A stretch of 19,100 bases of DNA from SIG607 sp045646245 (GTDB taxonomy: Bacteria > Bacillota > Clostridia > Oscillospirales > Acutalibacteraceae), in assembly GCA_045646245.1 (NCBI GenBank), contig JAZRKJ010000038.1, forward strand, positions 1 to 19,100, given 5' to 3'. Below are positions 7,435 through 13,362 of this stretch, piece after piece (within the stretch, counting starts at the first letter, position 1; each line of letters starts with the position of its first letter). The position numbers and the translations under genes were made by a program. The notes beneath the pieces were generated by a model. That model worked only from the letters and a program-made list of their open reading frames with translations. It made no database searches and was not told the DNA's origin.

Positions 7435-7441
7435 TAACTGA

Positions 7442-7498
7442 TTGCATAATTTTTCATATTTTTATAAATTTAACAGAATTTTTTGTACTTTTTTTATG
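7442..7498 (+). promoter_or_regulatory. Possible recombinase promoter region (weak)
   Basis: This AT-rich stretch must hold the recombinase promoter, but no pair of boxes is convincing. TTGCAT (7442-7447) with TATAAA (7463-7468) is spaced 15. TTAACA (7470-7475) with TTTATG (7493-7498) is spaced 17 but has a poor -10. A 9-bp inverted repeat, ATTGCATAA (7441-7449) / TTATGCAAT (7494-7502), brackets these candidates and could be an operator. Low expression of the recombinase would fit a slow switch. Confidence 0.3.
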
Positions 7499-7564
7499 CA
7501 ATTATGGTCAATTTTACCGTCAAATAGACGAAAATGAAGTGTTGGATGGAAAGGAAAGATTTAT

Positions 7565-8671
7565 ATGCCAAGAAGAGGAGAATGCATTTACAAACGGAAA
7601 GACGGCCGTTGGGAAGCGAGATACGTGCGCGAAATAGGCGTTGACGGTAGGAAAAAATACGCTTCCGTATACGCCGAAAGCTACCGCGCCGTAAAGGAAA
7701 AACAGCAACAGCACATTGCACAAAAATGCAAAAATGTGTCGACAAATGCAAGTTTATGCATATCTGACGTTATTACACTTTGGCTTAATCATATAAAGCA
7801 TAACGTTAAGCTTTCAACCTACAGAAAATACGAGGGTCTTTTTGAAAATCACATAAAGCCCCTTATGGGTAATATGCCCCTGAAATCGGTATCAAGGACG
7901 ACTATTGAAAGATTTTCCCACGCGTTAAAAGCAAACGGAAGAAAGGGCGGAGGGTCTCTTTCGGTTAAAACCGTAAACGACATACTTATTATATTAAGCC
8001 TTGCTTTTGATTATGCGGAGGAAGAATTCGATGTTATTTTACCCCGCATCACTTCCTTGCGCGAAGAAAAAAAGGAAGCCAGAGTTCTTTCTAATGAAGA
8101 ACACAAAAAGCTTACAGAATACCTTTTAACCGATATGGACGAGTATAAATTCGGAGTTTTACTTGCTCTTAATACAGGGCTGAGAATCGGTGAGCTTTGC
8201 GCTCTTAAGTGGGAGGACGTTACCGAAAGCTACCTTATAGTAGATAAAACAATGCAGCGTTTAAAGGGGGATTACGGAAAAACCGAAATAATAATTGATT
8301 CACCAAAATCAAATTCTTCCAAAAGAATAATCCCTTTGCCGAAATTTATAGCCCGTTTTGCAGAGTGCTTCAGAAAGGAAAGCGGTTATGTAATATCCAC
8401 CGCACGAACCCCATATTGCGAACCGAGAACGGTTCAACAGCGTTTTAGAGAAATAACCGAAGAAACGGGTTTAATCGGTGTGACCTTTCACACGTTACGG
8501 CATACCTTTGCAACGCGGTGTATAGAAGCAGGCTTCGACGTAAAAACGCTTTCGGAAATATTGGGACATTCCGACGTTAAAACCACCCTTAACAGATACG
8601 TTCATTCCTCCTTTGAGCTAAAGCAACATAATATGGAAAAGCTGTCAATTCCTGTGGAGATAAAATTTTAA
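7565..8671 (+). CDS. Tyrosine recombinase / phage-type integrase, probable DNA invertase
   Basis: 368 aa, ATG at 7565 with AAAGGA about 9 bases upstream. The N-terminus (1-50, KDGRWEARYVREIGVDGRKK) resembles the small arm-DNA-binding domain of Tn916/phage integrases. A core-binding SAM-like domain follows (~64-165), then the catalytic domain (~172-350). All catalytic residues are present: Arg207 (NTGLRIGEL), Lys248, His309 and Arg312 (FHTLRHTFATR), His335 (LGHSDVKTT) and Tyr345 (LNRYVH). The gene is therefore predicted active. It sits alone between inverted copies of a site with the right arm-core-arm shape, with no excisionase, relaxase or cargo gene. Inferred job: inversion of its own segment, switching the sipW operon. 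The alternative, an integrase left over from a lost mobile element, would predict direct att repeats rather than inverted ones. Confidence 0.92.
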   Translation: MPRRGECIYKRKDGRWEARYVREIGVDGRKKYASVYAESYRAVKEKQQQHIAQKCKNVSTNASLCISDVITLWLNHIKHNVKLSTYRKYEGLFENHIKPLMGNMPLKSVSRTTIERFSHALKANGRKGGGSLSVKTVNDILIILSLAFDYAEEEFDVILPRITSLREEKKEARVLSNEEHKKLTEYLLTDMDEYKFGVLLALNTGLRIGELCALKWEDVTESYLIVDKTMQRLKGDYGKTEIIIDSPKSNSSKRIIPLPKFIARFAECFRKESGYVISTARTPYCEPRTVQQRFREITEETGLIGVTFHTLRHTFATRCIEAGFDVKTLSEILGHSDVKTTLNRYVHSSFELKQHNMEKLSIPVEIKF

Positions 8672-8690
8672 AATGGTCAAAAAAATGGTA

Positions 8691-8726
8691 GTAAGTCTGC
8701 AAAGTATTTTGCAGACTTACTTTTTT
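8691..8726 (+). terminator. Intrinsic terminator of the recombinase gene, inside the invertible segment
   Basis: A perfect 13-bp stem, GTAAGTCTGCAAA / TTTGCAGACTTAC, with a 4-base loop and TTTTTT directly after it. It lies between the recombinase stop and the right repeat. When the segment is flipped it would stand between the recombinase and sipW and block read-through into the matrix operon. Confidence 0.92.
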
Positions 8727-8735
8727 AATGGTATT

Positions 8736-8758
8736 TCGTTTATGTGGGTAATAAACGA
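8736..8758 (-). repeat. Right inverted repeat IRR, recombination site
   Basis: Exact reverse complement of IRL1 (23/23): arms TCGTTTAT and ATAAACGA, core GTGGGTA on the plus strand. The core is asymmetric, so orientation is fixed, and pairing with IRL1 or IRL2 predicts inversion rather than deletion. Confidence 0.92.
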
Positions 8759-8760
8759 GA

Positions 8761-8800
8761 AAAAGCCTTTGTGTTTTTCACAAAGGCTTTTATTTTTTTT
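8761..8800. terminator. Bidirectional terminator outside the right repeat
   Basis: A 13-bp perfect stem, AAAAGCCTTTGTG / CACAAAGGCTTTT (8761-8791), with a TTTTT loop. It has T-rich tails on both strands. It ends the polymerase operon from the right. It would also stop transcription leaving the invertible segment through IRR, which is where the matrix promoter would point in the OFF state. Confidence 0.9.
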
Positions 8801-8810
8801 AAAAACAAAA

Positions 8811-10028
8811 TTATTGTTTTGAGGGCAAGGAAAAGCCCGGAGAAAAGCCTTTTTTCTTGCCCAGAAGCGTACAGCGTGTTACGGCATTTTCGCCGAATTT
8901 TAAACAAATTTCGCTGATTGATTCTTCTATACTAAGCCGTTTGTCTTCATCCTTCGTTTCACTGAACATATCCAGCTGTACACCGCCTTTGCCTTCTTTA
9001 AGGTGTACCGCTCGCAGTCCCACGTTTCTACACGGTAAAATTCCGTTATCACAGAAAAGACGCATTGCTTCCCTTGCAAGGGTAATTCCTGTTTGGGTTC
9101 CGCTGTCAATTTTGGCAGCGAACTCTTTGGAAATTAAGTCTGTACCCCTTACGGTAAGTACAACCCCTGTGGCGTACATACCGTAGCCCCTTAGCCTTTC
9201 GCCCAGCTCTTCGGCGTAAAGAAGAAGCTCTCCCCACACTTGATCCTGATTTAATAAATCGTGTGAAAGGGTTCTGGAGCGACCTATACTTTTGGGGCGG
9301 TCGGTGCTTTTGGGAGTGCAAACGGGGGTGTCATCCAGTCCCATTGCGCTTCGTTTAAGGGCAAGTCCGTTTTTGCCCAGCAACCGCTTCAGCGTTTTTT
9401 CGTCGCAAACAGTTACGTCGCCTATTGTAAAAATTCCGTGACTGTTAAGGGTTTCCGCCGTACTTCTTCCCACGAAAAGTAGGTCGGAAACGGGAAGCTT
9501 ATAAATTTTTTCTTTAAAATTTTCTTTGCTTATTACGGTAAGACCGTTTGGTTTTTTCATATCACTTCCCAGCTTTGCGAAAATTTTGTTAAAGCTTACT
9601 CCAACCGAAGCGGTTATACCCAGTTCTTCGGTTATGTCACGCATTATTTTCCTTGCAATTTCCTCACCGCTGCCAAAAAGAAGCTTACTTCCCGTTACGT
9701 CCAGCCAACACTCATCCATCCCGAACGGCTCCACCATATCGGTATAACGGTGATAAATTTCTCTGGCTTTAAGAGAAAATTCTTCGTATTTATCATAAAT
9801 GGGCGGCAACACGTAAAGCTCGGGGCACTTTTGCTTTGCCTTCCAAATGGGCTCCGCAGTTTTTACACCATACTTTTTTGCAATTTCGTTTTTTGCAAGA
9901 ATTATTCCATGACGGTTTTCCACACTTCCGCCTACCGCAACCGGTTCTAAAAGCAACGTTTGGTTGTACAGTAAACTTACAGATGCAAAAAAATTGTTCA
10001 AATCACAATGCAGTATCGTCCGTTCCAT
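8811..10028 (-). CDS. dinB: Y-family DNA polymerase (Pol IV / UmuC-like)
   Basis: 405 aa, ATG at 10028, overlapping the previous gene by 26 bases (10003-10028). GGAG and AAAAGGA lie in that gene's 3' end. Motifs: HCDLNNFFASV with the metal ligand Asp9; DECWLD with Asp105 and Glu106, the catalytic pair; and SVGVSFNKIFAKLGSDMKKP (141-160), the palm signature. A little-finger domain follows (~245-345). Then QLDMF (351-355) resembles a sliding-clamp-binding motif. Role: error-prone synthesis across DNA lesions. The operon promoter carries a LexA box, as expected for an SOS polymerase. The tail after the clamp motif is ~50 residues, so the protein is somewhat longer than classical DinB. Polymerases of this group are often just called Y-family in clostridia, and dinB is used in that broad sense. 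Confidence 0.93.
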   Translation of the reverse strand: MERTILHCDLNNFFASVSLLYNQTLLLEPVAVGGSVENRHGIILAKNEIAKKYGVKTAEPIWKAKQKCPELYVLPPIYDKYEEFSLKAREIYHRYTDMVEPFGMDECWLDVTGSKLLFGSGEEIARKIMRDITEELGITASVGVSFNKIFAKLGSDMKKPNGLTVISKENFKEKIYKLPVSDLLFVGRSTAETLNSHGIFTIGDVTVCDEKTLKRLLGKNGLALKRSAMGLDDTPVCTPKSTDRPKSIGRSRTLSHDLLNQDQVWGELLLYAEELGERLRGYGMYATGVVLTVRGTDLISKEFAAKIDSGTQTGITLAREAMRLFCDNGILPCRNVGLRAVHLKEGKGGVQLDMFSETKDEDKRLSIEESISEICLKFGENAVTRCTLLGKKKGFSPGFSLPSKQ

Positions 10029-10389
10029 CTTCCTTTTGGCTCCTTTTTTTCTTTATTTTCTCAAGGCTGGGCTTTAGGTGTTCAAGTCCGCTCAAATGAA
10101 GCCTTTCCACCTGACGCCGGCTGTAATTCAGCATTTCTGCGGTTTCTCCCAAGGTCTTGCCGCAAAGGTACCTTTGAGAAAGAATTACGCTTTCTTTAGC
10201 GTTTTTCAGTTTTTCAATATCGTGTTCTATAACGTCGCGAACCATCATAGCTCGGTCAAGCTTTCTTTTATATTTACTCTTTTTATCGGTATTCATTGCC
10301 GACAAAGTATAGTAACTGTTAATTCGCGCCTGTTGTAATGCGTAAAGCTCCAAATAATCCTTCTTTTGTTCTACGGTCATTTCTATCAT
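10003..10389 (-). CDS. Sigma-70 region 4-like / phage-type HTH protein
   Basis: Start: ATG at 10389 (MIEMTVEQKKDYLELY). It overlaps the upstream stop as ATGA and has AGGAG about 10 bases upstream. A longer frame exists but would begin inside the neighbour without a site. 128 aa. Residues ~10-75 are helical and charged (YTLSAMNTDKKSKYKRKLDRAMM), followed by a likely helix-turn-helix, VILSQRYLCGKTLGETAEMLNYSRRQVERLHLSG (~82-115), built like sigma-70 region 4, and a basic tail. It resembles the small sigma-4-like (DUF1492 / ArpU-like) proteins of Gram-positive phages. Placement between a zinc-ribbon protein and the polymerase suggests a role in the same damage response or a phage-derived cassette. 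Exact function is unknown. Confidence 0.65.
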   Translation of the reverse strand: MIEMTVEQKKDYLELYALQQARINSYYTLSAMNTDKKSKYKRKLDRAMMVRDVIEHDIEKLKNAKESVILSQRYLCGKTLGETAEMLNYSRRQVERLHLSGLEHLKPSLEKIKKKRSQKEDGTDDTAL

Positions 10390-10751
10390 ATCATATTCGC
10401 TCCTTTTAATGCGTAATATTGGCCGTAACTTAAAGCGCAATTGTGAAGTCGGTTATAATTGTCCACCTCCGTAACCGCTTTATATAAAGGACTTCGCTTT
10501 TTATAATCATCTGTTTCCTTTTCCTTTGCAAAAAGGCGTTCGCCCATATTTTTACAACTGTCACAGCAGTATCTTTTACCTACGGCGGCAACCTTTCTGC
10601 CACAATAACTACAATAGTCATCCCTCTTTTCACGAAAGTTCAAGCCTTCGCAAAAGGGACAAAGTAAAACCCTTTCGCTTCCTTTCGGTGTGGTTCCAAA
10701 ACAAACCTTCGCGTACCCAAACTCCTTACCACAATCCGAACAATAATACAA
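10386..10751 (-). CDS. Small zinc-ribbon protein, phage-like (121 aa)
   Basis: Start TTG at 10751, chosen because a strong CGGAGGT lies at 10760-10766, 8 bases upstream; no ATG precedes the first cysteine pair. Four CxxC pairs are visible at residues 4-7, 31-34, 47-50 and 63-66, enough for two zinc ribbons. The C-terminal part has EVDNYNRLHNCALSYGQYYAL, a segment that recurs in short phage and conjugative-element proteins. First gene of the three-gene operon, 4-base overlap with the next. I cannot assign a function: zinc-ribbon DNA or protein binding is the likely mode. Confidence 0.65.
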   Translation of the reverse strand: MYYCSDCGKEFGYAKVCFGTTPKGSERVLLCPFCEGLNFREKRDDYCSYCGRKVAAVGKRYCCDSCKNMGERLFAKEKETDDYKKRSPLYKAVTEVDNYNRLHNCALSYGQYYALKGANMI

Positions 10752-10784
10752 ATTCTTTTACCTCCGAAATTTTAAAAATTTTAC

Positions 10785-10813
10785 TTGACTTAATTCGGGT
10801 TCTGTAATATAAT
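10785..10813 (+). promoter_or_regulatory. Promoter of the XRE repressor / ImmA-like pair
   Basis: TTGACT (10785-10790), 17 bases, TATAAT (10808-10813). Start expected near 10820, about 95 bases before the repressor ATG. Operator-like palindromes overlap its spacer and its start region, so self-repression is likely. Confidence 0.9.
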
Positions 10814-10831
10814 GTTTTACGGAATCCCGAA
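10794..10831. promoter_or_regulatory. Two imperfect operators (O3 10794-10807, O2 10817-10831)
   Basis: TTCGGGTTCTGTAA (O3) and TTACGGAATCCCGAA (O2) are inverted copies of each other with one base missing and one changed. They flank the -10 box of the plus-strand promoter. Both resemble the perfect palindrome at 10847-10864, giving three related sites in one divergent control region. Confidence 0.65.
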
Positions 10832-10841
10832 CGCATGTTCT
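10828..10841. promoter_or_regulatory. LexA (SOS) box
   Basis: CGAACGCATGTTCT fits the Gram-positive LexA/DinR pattern CGAAC-N4-GTTC(G/C/T). It lies immediately downstream of the minus-strand -10, over the predicted start of the polymerase operon, where a repressor would block transcription. It is also just downstream of the plus-strand start. Confidence 0.85.
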
Positions 10842-10870
10842 ATTATATTACGGAATTCCGTAATTGTCAA
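10842..10870 (-). promoter_or_regulatory. Promoter of the zinc-ribbon / sigma-like / dinB operon
   Basis: On the minus strand TTGACA (10865-10870), 17 bases, TATAAT (10842-10847): both boxes are perfect consensus. The whole spacer is filled by a palindrome and the start site by a LexA box, so this strong promoter is expected to be tightly repressed. Confidence 0.93.
10847..10864. promoter_or_regulatory. Perfect palindromic operator O1
   Basis: ATTACGGAATTCCGTAAT is an 18-bp perfect palindrome occupying the spacer between the -35 and -10 of the dinB-operon promoter. It differs from the LexA consensus. The neighbouring XRE repressor is the obvious candidate to bind it. Confidence 0.8.
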
Positions 10871-10914
10871 GTACCTGCGAACAATTTTTAAAAATTAGTT
10901 AGGTGGTGTAAGAA

Positions 10915-11244
10915 ATGGATACTGTTTACGGTAGAATAGAAGCGCTTTGCAAAAGAGATTCAGTCACGGTGACTCAGCTTTGCCGCGACAACGCAATACC
11001 CCGTGCCACCCTTTCGGATTTTAAAATGGGGCGGTCAAAAACCCTTTCCGCATCGGTTCTTTCAAAAATCGCCGCTTATTTTTCGGTAAGTGTAGAATAC
11101 CTTTTGGAAGGCGAAAACGCAAAGGTTAGTGAAAATGAATTAAAGGTTGCCCTCTTCGGCGGCAGCGAAAACGTTACCGACGCTATGTGGGAAGAAGTGA
11201 AACGTTATGCCAAATACATCAAAGAAAGAGAAAATGGAGCTTAA
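10915..11244 (+). CDS. XRE-family repressor (ImmR-like)
   Basis: 109 aa, ATG at 10915 with AGGTGG upstream. Residues ~5-65 form a Cro/C1-type HTH (VTVTQLCRDNAIPRATLSDFK, then LSASVLSKIAAYFSVSVEYLLEG). A short acidic C-terminal part follows. Partner gene overlaps its end. XRE repressors paired with ImmA/IrrE-type metallopeptidases (ImmR/ImmA of ICEBs1, DdrO/IrrE of Deinococcus) are cut or inactivated after DNA damage. Here the repressor faces a dinB operon across three palindromes, so it probably represses both itself and that operon. Binding is inferred. Confidence 0.88.
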   Translation: MDTVYGRIEALCKRDSVTVTQLCRDNAIPRATLSDFKMGRSKTLSASVLSKIAAYFSVSVEYLLEGENAKVSENELKVALFGGSENVTDAMWEEVKRYAKYIKERENGA

Positions 11245-11635
11245 TGAACTTTACGAGCTTGCGGAAAACAGCGGCGTTCAGGTAATGGACTTTGCCCTGC
11301 CCGAAAACAAAGCCGTCACCATAAATATGGGTGAAAACTGTTACGTTGGGGTTGATCCGGAGGTTTTCGGAAGGCAGTGCGAAGAAAAGGTGATTTTAGC
11401 CCACGAAATGGGGCATATTGCCACAGGGGGTTTTTACGGCCAAAATGTAGACGAAACCGCCCGCAAAAAGCACGAAGCGCGCGCGGAAAAATGGGCAATA
11501 GAGCGCCTTGTACCCAAAGACGCTCTTAAAAAAGCAATTAAAAATGGTTGCAGTGATATTGAATCCCTTGCCCAGCATTTCAGCGTTACAGAAAAATATA
11601 TGTCCCAGGTTCTTATTTACTATATGCAAAAATAG
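11234..11635 (+). CDS. ImmA/IrrE-family metallopeptidase
   Basis: Preferred start ATG at 11234 (MELNELYELA), 11 bases inside the repressor gene; an ATG at 11207 would add nine residues, with deeper overlap. 133 aa from 11234. Zinc motif HEMGH at residues 57-61, with a probable third ligand Glu81 in HEARAEKWAIERLVP, the standard ImmA/IrrE layout. A short helical C-terminus (SLAQHFSVTEKYMSQVL) looks like the family's usual end. Role: site-specific cleavage of the cognate XRE repressor, releasing the divergent dinB operon. The signal that activates it cannot be read from sequence. Confidence 0.88.
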   Translation: MELNELYELAENSGVQVMDFALPENKAVTINMGENCYVGVDPEVFGRQCEEKVILAHEMGHIATGGFYGQNVDETARKKHEARAEKWAIERLVPKDALKKAIKNGCSDIESLAQHFSVTEKYMSQVLIYYMQK

Positions 11636-11779
11636 ACAAACCCCTTACAGAAAAAGCGTAATGTCGTTAGCGAAGTTTTTGTTTTGGCATAAAATAATAT
11701 ATTTGGATAGAACCAGCATCGCATTTGTGAGTACAAAATGCAGTCGGGCAGAAGCCCAAACCCACTTAACAACAGAAAA

Positions 11780-11816
11780 AGAGAAGATTTGTTTTGCAAC
11801 AAGTCTTCTCTTTCTA
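11780..11816 (+). terminator. Probable terminator hairpin after the repressor/peptidase pair
   Basis: AGAGAAGATTTG (11780-11791) pairs with CAAGTCTTCTCT (11800-11811), 11 of 12 plus one G-T wobble, followed by TTTCTATTTAT. It lies 145 bases past the peptidase stop, inside the repeat element. The T run is interrupted, so efficiency is uncertain. Confidence 0.55.
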
Positions 11817-11827
11817 TTTATCTGTAT

Positions 11828-11992
11828 AGTGATATTCCGACTTTGTCGGAGTGATATTTTTGCTAAGCAAAAGTGATATTGAAACCTTACGGTTTCAGTG
11901 ATATTTTATTCGCCTCTAAAACTCGCGAAGCGAATGACACTTGGCTGAAAGCCAAATATCACTACGAAGCAATATAACTCGCCGCAAGGCGA
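11828..11992. repeat. Tandem array of small hairpins with AGTGATATT spacers
   Basis: AGTGATATT occurs at 11828, 11850, 11872 and 11897, with one inverted copy, AATATCACT, at 11955-11963. Between them are different short perfect hairpins: CCGAC/GTCGG (11837-11849), TTTGC/GCAAA (11859-11871) and GAAACC/GGTTTC (11881-11896). Beyond the fourth spacer are TCGC/GCGA (11923-11933), TTGGCT/AGCCAA (11941-11955) and TCGCC/GGCGA (11979-11992). The stems differ in sequence but share size and small loops. Confidence 0.85.
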
Positions 11993-11999
11993 ATAAAAC

Positions 12000-12034
12000 T
12001 TTTGGGAAATGTTCGCTAAGAACATTCCCCAAAA
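12000..12034 (-). terminator. Terminator of the transporter operon
   Basis: TTTTGGGAAATGTTC and GAACATTCCCCAAAA form a 15-bp stem with one mismatch and a 5-base loop. On the minus strand it is followed by GTTTTATT. It lies 19 bases past the ATPase stop. Confidence 0.75.
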
Positions 12035-12052
12035 TCTGTGAGGGGTTTGCTT

Positions 12053-12616
12053 TTATATTTCTATTTGCCTTGTACAAAGTCTGTTTGCCTGTTCCCCGTG
12101 GTGGGTAACAAAAATAACCGTTTTATCTTTACAGTATTTATCAATTACCGCGGCAGTTTTCTCTTCCGTTTCGGCGTCCAAGCCGTTCATGGCTTCGTCT
12201 AAAATAAGAATGTCAAATTCTCTGGATAACGCTCTTGCAACGGCTACTCGGCGTTTCATACCGCCGGAAAGGGAATCCACCGCCATATCCTGGTATCCTT
12301 CGAGTCCCAGCTCTGAAAGCAGCCTGCCCGCCTTTTCTTCATTTGAAAAAAGGGCGATATTCTTTTTTACCGAAACAAAGGGAATAAGTCTGTCTTCTTG
12401 AAAAACCGCAGAAATTCTTGCGCCGTTTAAGATTTCCACAACGCCTTTACTTGGTTTTTCCAGCCCCATAATAAGGCGAAGCACCGTAGTTTTTCCTTTT
12501 CCCGAAGCGCCGCTTATCCAAACCCTTTCCCCTTTTTGTATATTAAGGGAAAAGTTTTCTAAAATTTTTTCTTTACTTCCTTTATAGGCGAAGGTGACGT
12601 TTTTAAAATTTATCAT
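12053..12616 (-). CDS. ABC transporter ATPase (SsuB/NitT/TauT type)
   Basis: 187 aa, ATG at 12616 overlapping the permease stop by 4 bases. Walker A GASGKGKTT (36-44), Q-loop Gln73 (VFQEDRLIPF), signature LSGGM (116-120), Walker B ILILDE (136-141), D-loop NGLD and switch His (VTHHGEQA, ~172). It is complete but short: relatives are usually ~240-260 aa, and the region after the H-loop is missing here. Pairs with the permease and lipoprotein upstream to import a small molecule across the cytoplasmic membrane. Last gene of the operon. Confidence 0.9.
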   Translation of the reverse strand: MINFKNVTFAYKGSKEKILENFSLNIQKGERVWISGASGKGKTTVLRLIMGLEKPSKGVVEILNGARISAVFQEDRLIPFVSVKKNIALFSNEEKAGRLLSELGLEGYQDMAVDSLSGGMKRRVAVARALSREFDILILDEAMNGLDAETEEKTAAVIDKYCKDKTVIFVTHHGEQANRLCTRQIEI

Positions 12617-13362
12617 TTCGCCACCTCTTTTCTTAAAAGAAATTTTAAAATTCCTTCCAAAAGTACGCTGAAAATAATTATAACGGCGGTTATTGCAAAG
12701 ACTTCGGAATATTCAATTGAGGATTGGCTTATAAGAAGCATATCTCCAAGAGAATTTTTGCTTCTGCAAATTACTTCGGCGGCTACACCCGACTTCCACG
12801 CAAAGCCAAGGCTTGTTATAAGGTTGGCGCTGTAGGTGGGTTTTACCGAGGGGAAGATTATAAACTTAAAGGTATTAACCCTTGTAAGCTCCATTACCTT
12901 TGCCATTTCAAGCAATCCTTTATCTACCGAGCCCAGTGCCTTTTCGGTGCTTATCCACATAATGGGAAGGACGGTGAGAAAAGCGATTAAGAAAGGTATA
13001 TAATCCTTTTGAACCCAAAGGAAAACAAGAATTATAAACGCCGCTACCGGTACCGCCCGCATAAGACGGAGTATTGGCGAAAAGAAGTCGGAAAACAGCG
13101 TAATCCTTGCGCTTATAACCGCGCAAACCGTTCCCAGAATAACGGCAAGTAAAAATCCCGACATCACCCTTAAAAGGGAGAACACCGCAGCCGTCCAGAA
13201 CTCTGCACTTCCCGAAAGATTAACAAAGGCTTCGACCGTTGTAATTGGAGTAGGCATAGCAATAAGCAGGTTTTTGTTTAAAAGAGATATTACCGTTTGC
13301 CAAAGAAGTATCCAGAAGACGATTATTAAAACCTTTTTGGTTATTCTTTTAAAAGCGGTCAT
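12613..13362 (-). CDS. ABC transporter permease (SsuC/NitT/TauT type)
   Basis: 249 aa, ATG at 13362, directly after the lipoprotein's TAA with no gap, so translation is probably coupled. Five to six membrane helices are evident (e.g. VLIIVFWILLWQTVISLL and LLAVILGTVCAVI). The cytoplasmic EAA loop appears as EKALGSVDKGLLEMAKVMELTRVNTFKFIIFPSVKP, followed by a final helix pair. Single permease gene, so it is expected to form a homodimer as in SsuC/TauC systems. Substrate not evident. Confidence 0.9.
   Translation of the reverse strand: MTAFKRITKKVLIIVFWILLWQTVISLLNKNLLIAMPTPITTVEAFVNLSGSAEFWTAAVFSLLRVMSGFLLAVILGTVCAVISARITLFSDFFSPILRLMRAVPVAAFIILVFLWVQKDYIPFLIAFLTVLPIMWISTEKALGSVDKGLLEMAKVMELTRVNTFKFIIFPSVKPTYSANLITSLGFAWKSGVAAEVICRSKNSLGDMLLISQSSIEYSEVFAITAVIIIFSVLLEGILKFLLRKEVAK

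Larger units (their letters stand above)
7282..8758. mobile_element. Invertible DNA segment (inverton) carrying its own recombinase and an outward promoter
   Basis: The segment is bounded by perfect 23-bp inverted repeats at 7282-7304 and 8736-8758. It contains one gene (tyrosine recombinase, plus strand), that gene's terminator, and a consensus promoter directed out through the left repeat into sipW. Recombination between inverted sites would flip 7305-8735 and turn the promoter away from sipW. In that state the recombinase would read toward sipW but end at its own terminator. The orientation seen here is ON. The arrangement is like the Hin segment (recombinase and promoter inside), but with a tyrosine enzyme. 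Flipping itself is inferred, not seen. Confidence 0.85.
11637..12049. mobile_element. MITE-like or structured intergenic element with inverted ends
   Basis: CAAACCCCTTACAG at 11637-11650 and CTGTGAGGGGTTTG at 12036-12049 are inverted copies (13/14). They bracket 413 bases with no credible gene. They begin 2 bases after the peptidase stop and end 3 bases before the transporter ATPase stop, so the element is almost exactly the convergent gap. Inside are at least eight small hairpins, several separated by AGTGATATT. I see no clear target-site duplication, so mobility is unproven. Confidence 0.65.

Noticed and set aside
7282..8758. Integrated mobile element with att sites around the recombinase
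   Set aside because: An integrated element would be flanked by direct repeats and carry an excisionase or cargo. Here the outer repeats are inverted, the segment has only the recombinase, and the promoter points out.
11828..11992. CRISPR array
   Set aside because: The repeated unit is only 9 bases and the sequences between are palindromic hairpins of 11-16 bases, not unique 30-40-base spacers; no cas gene is present.
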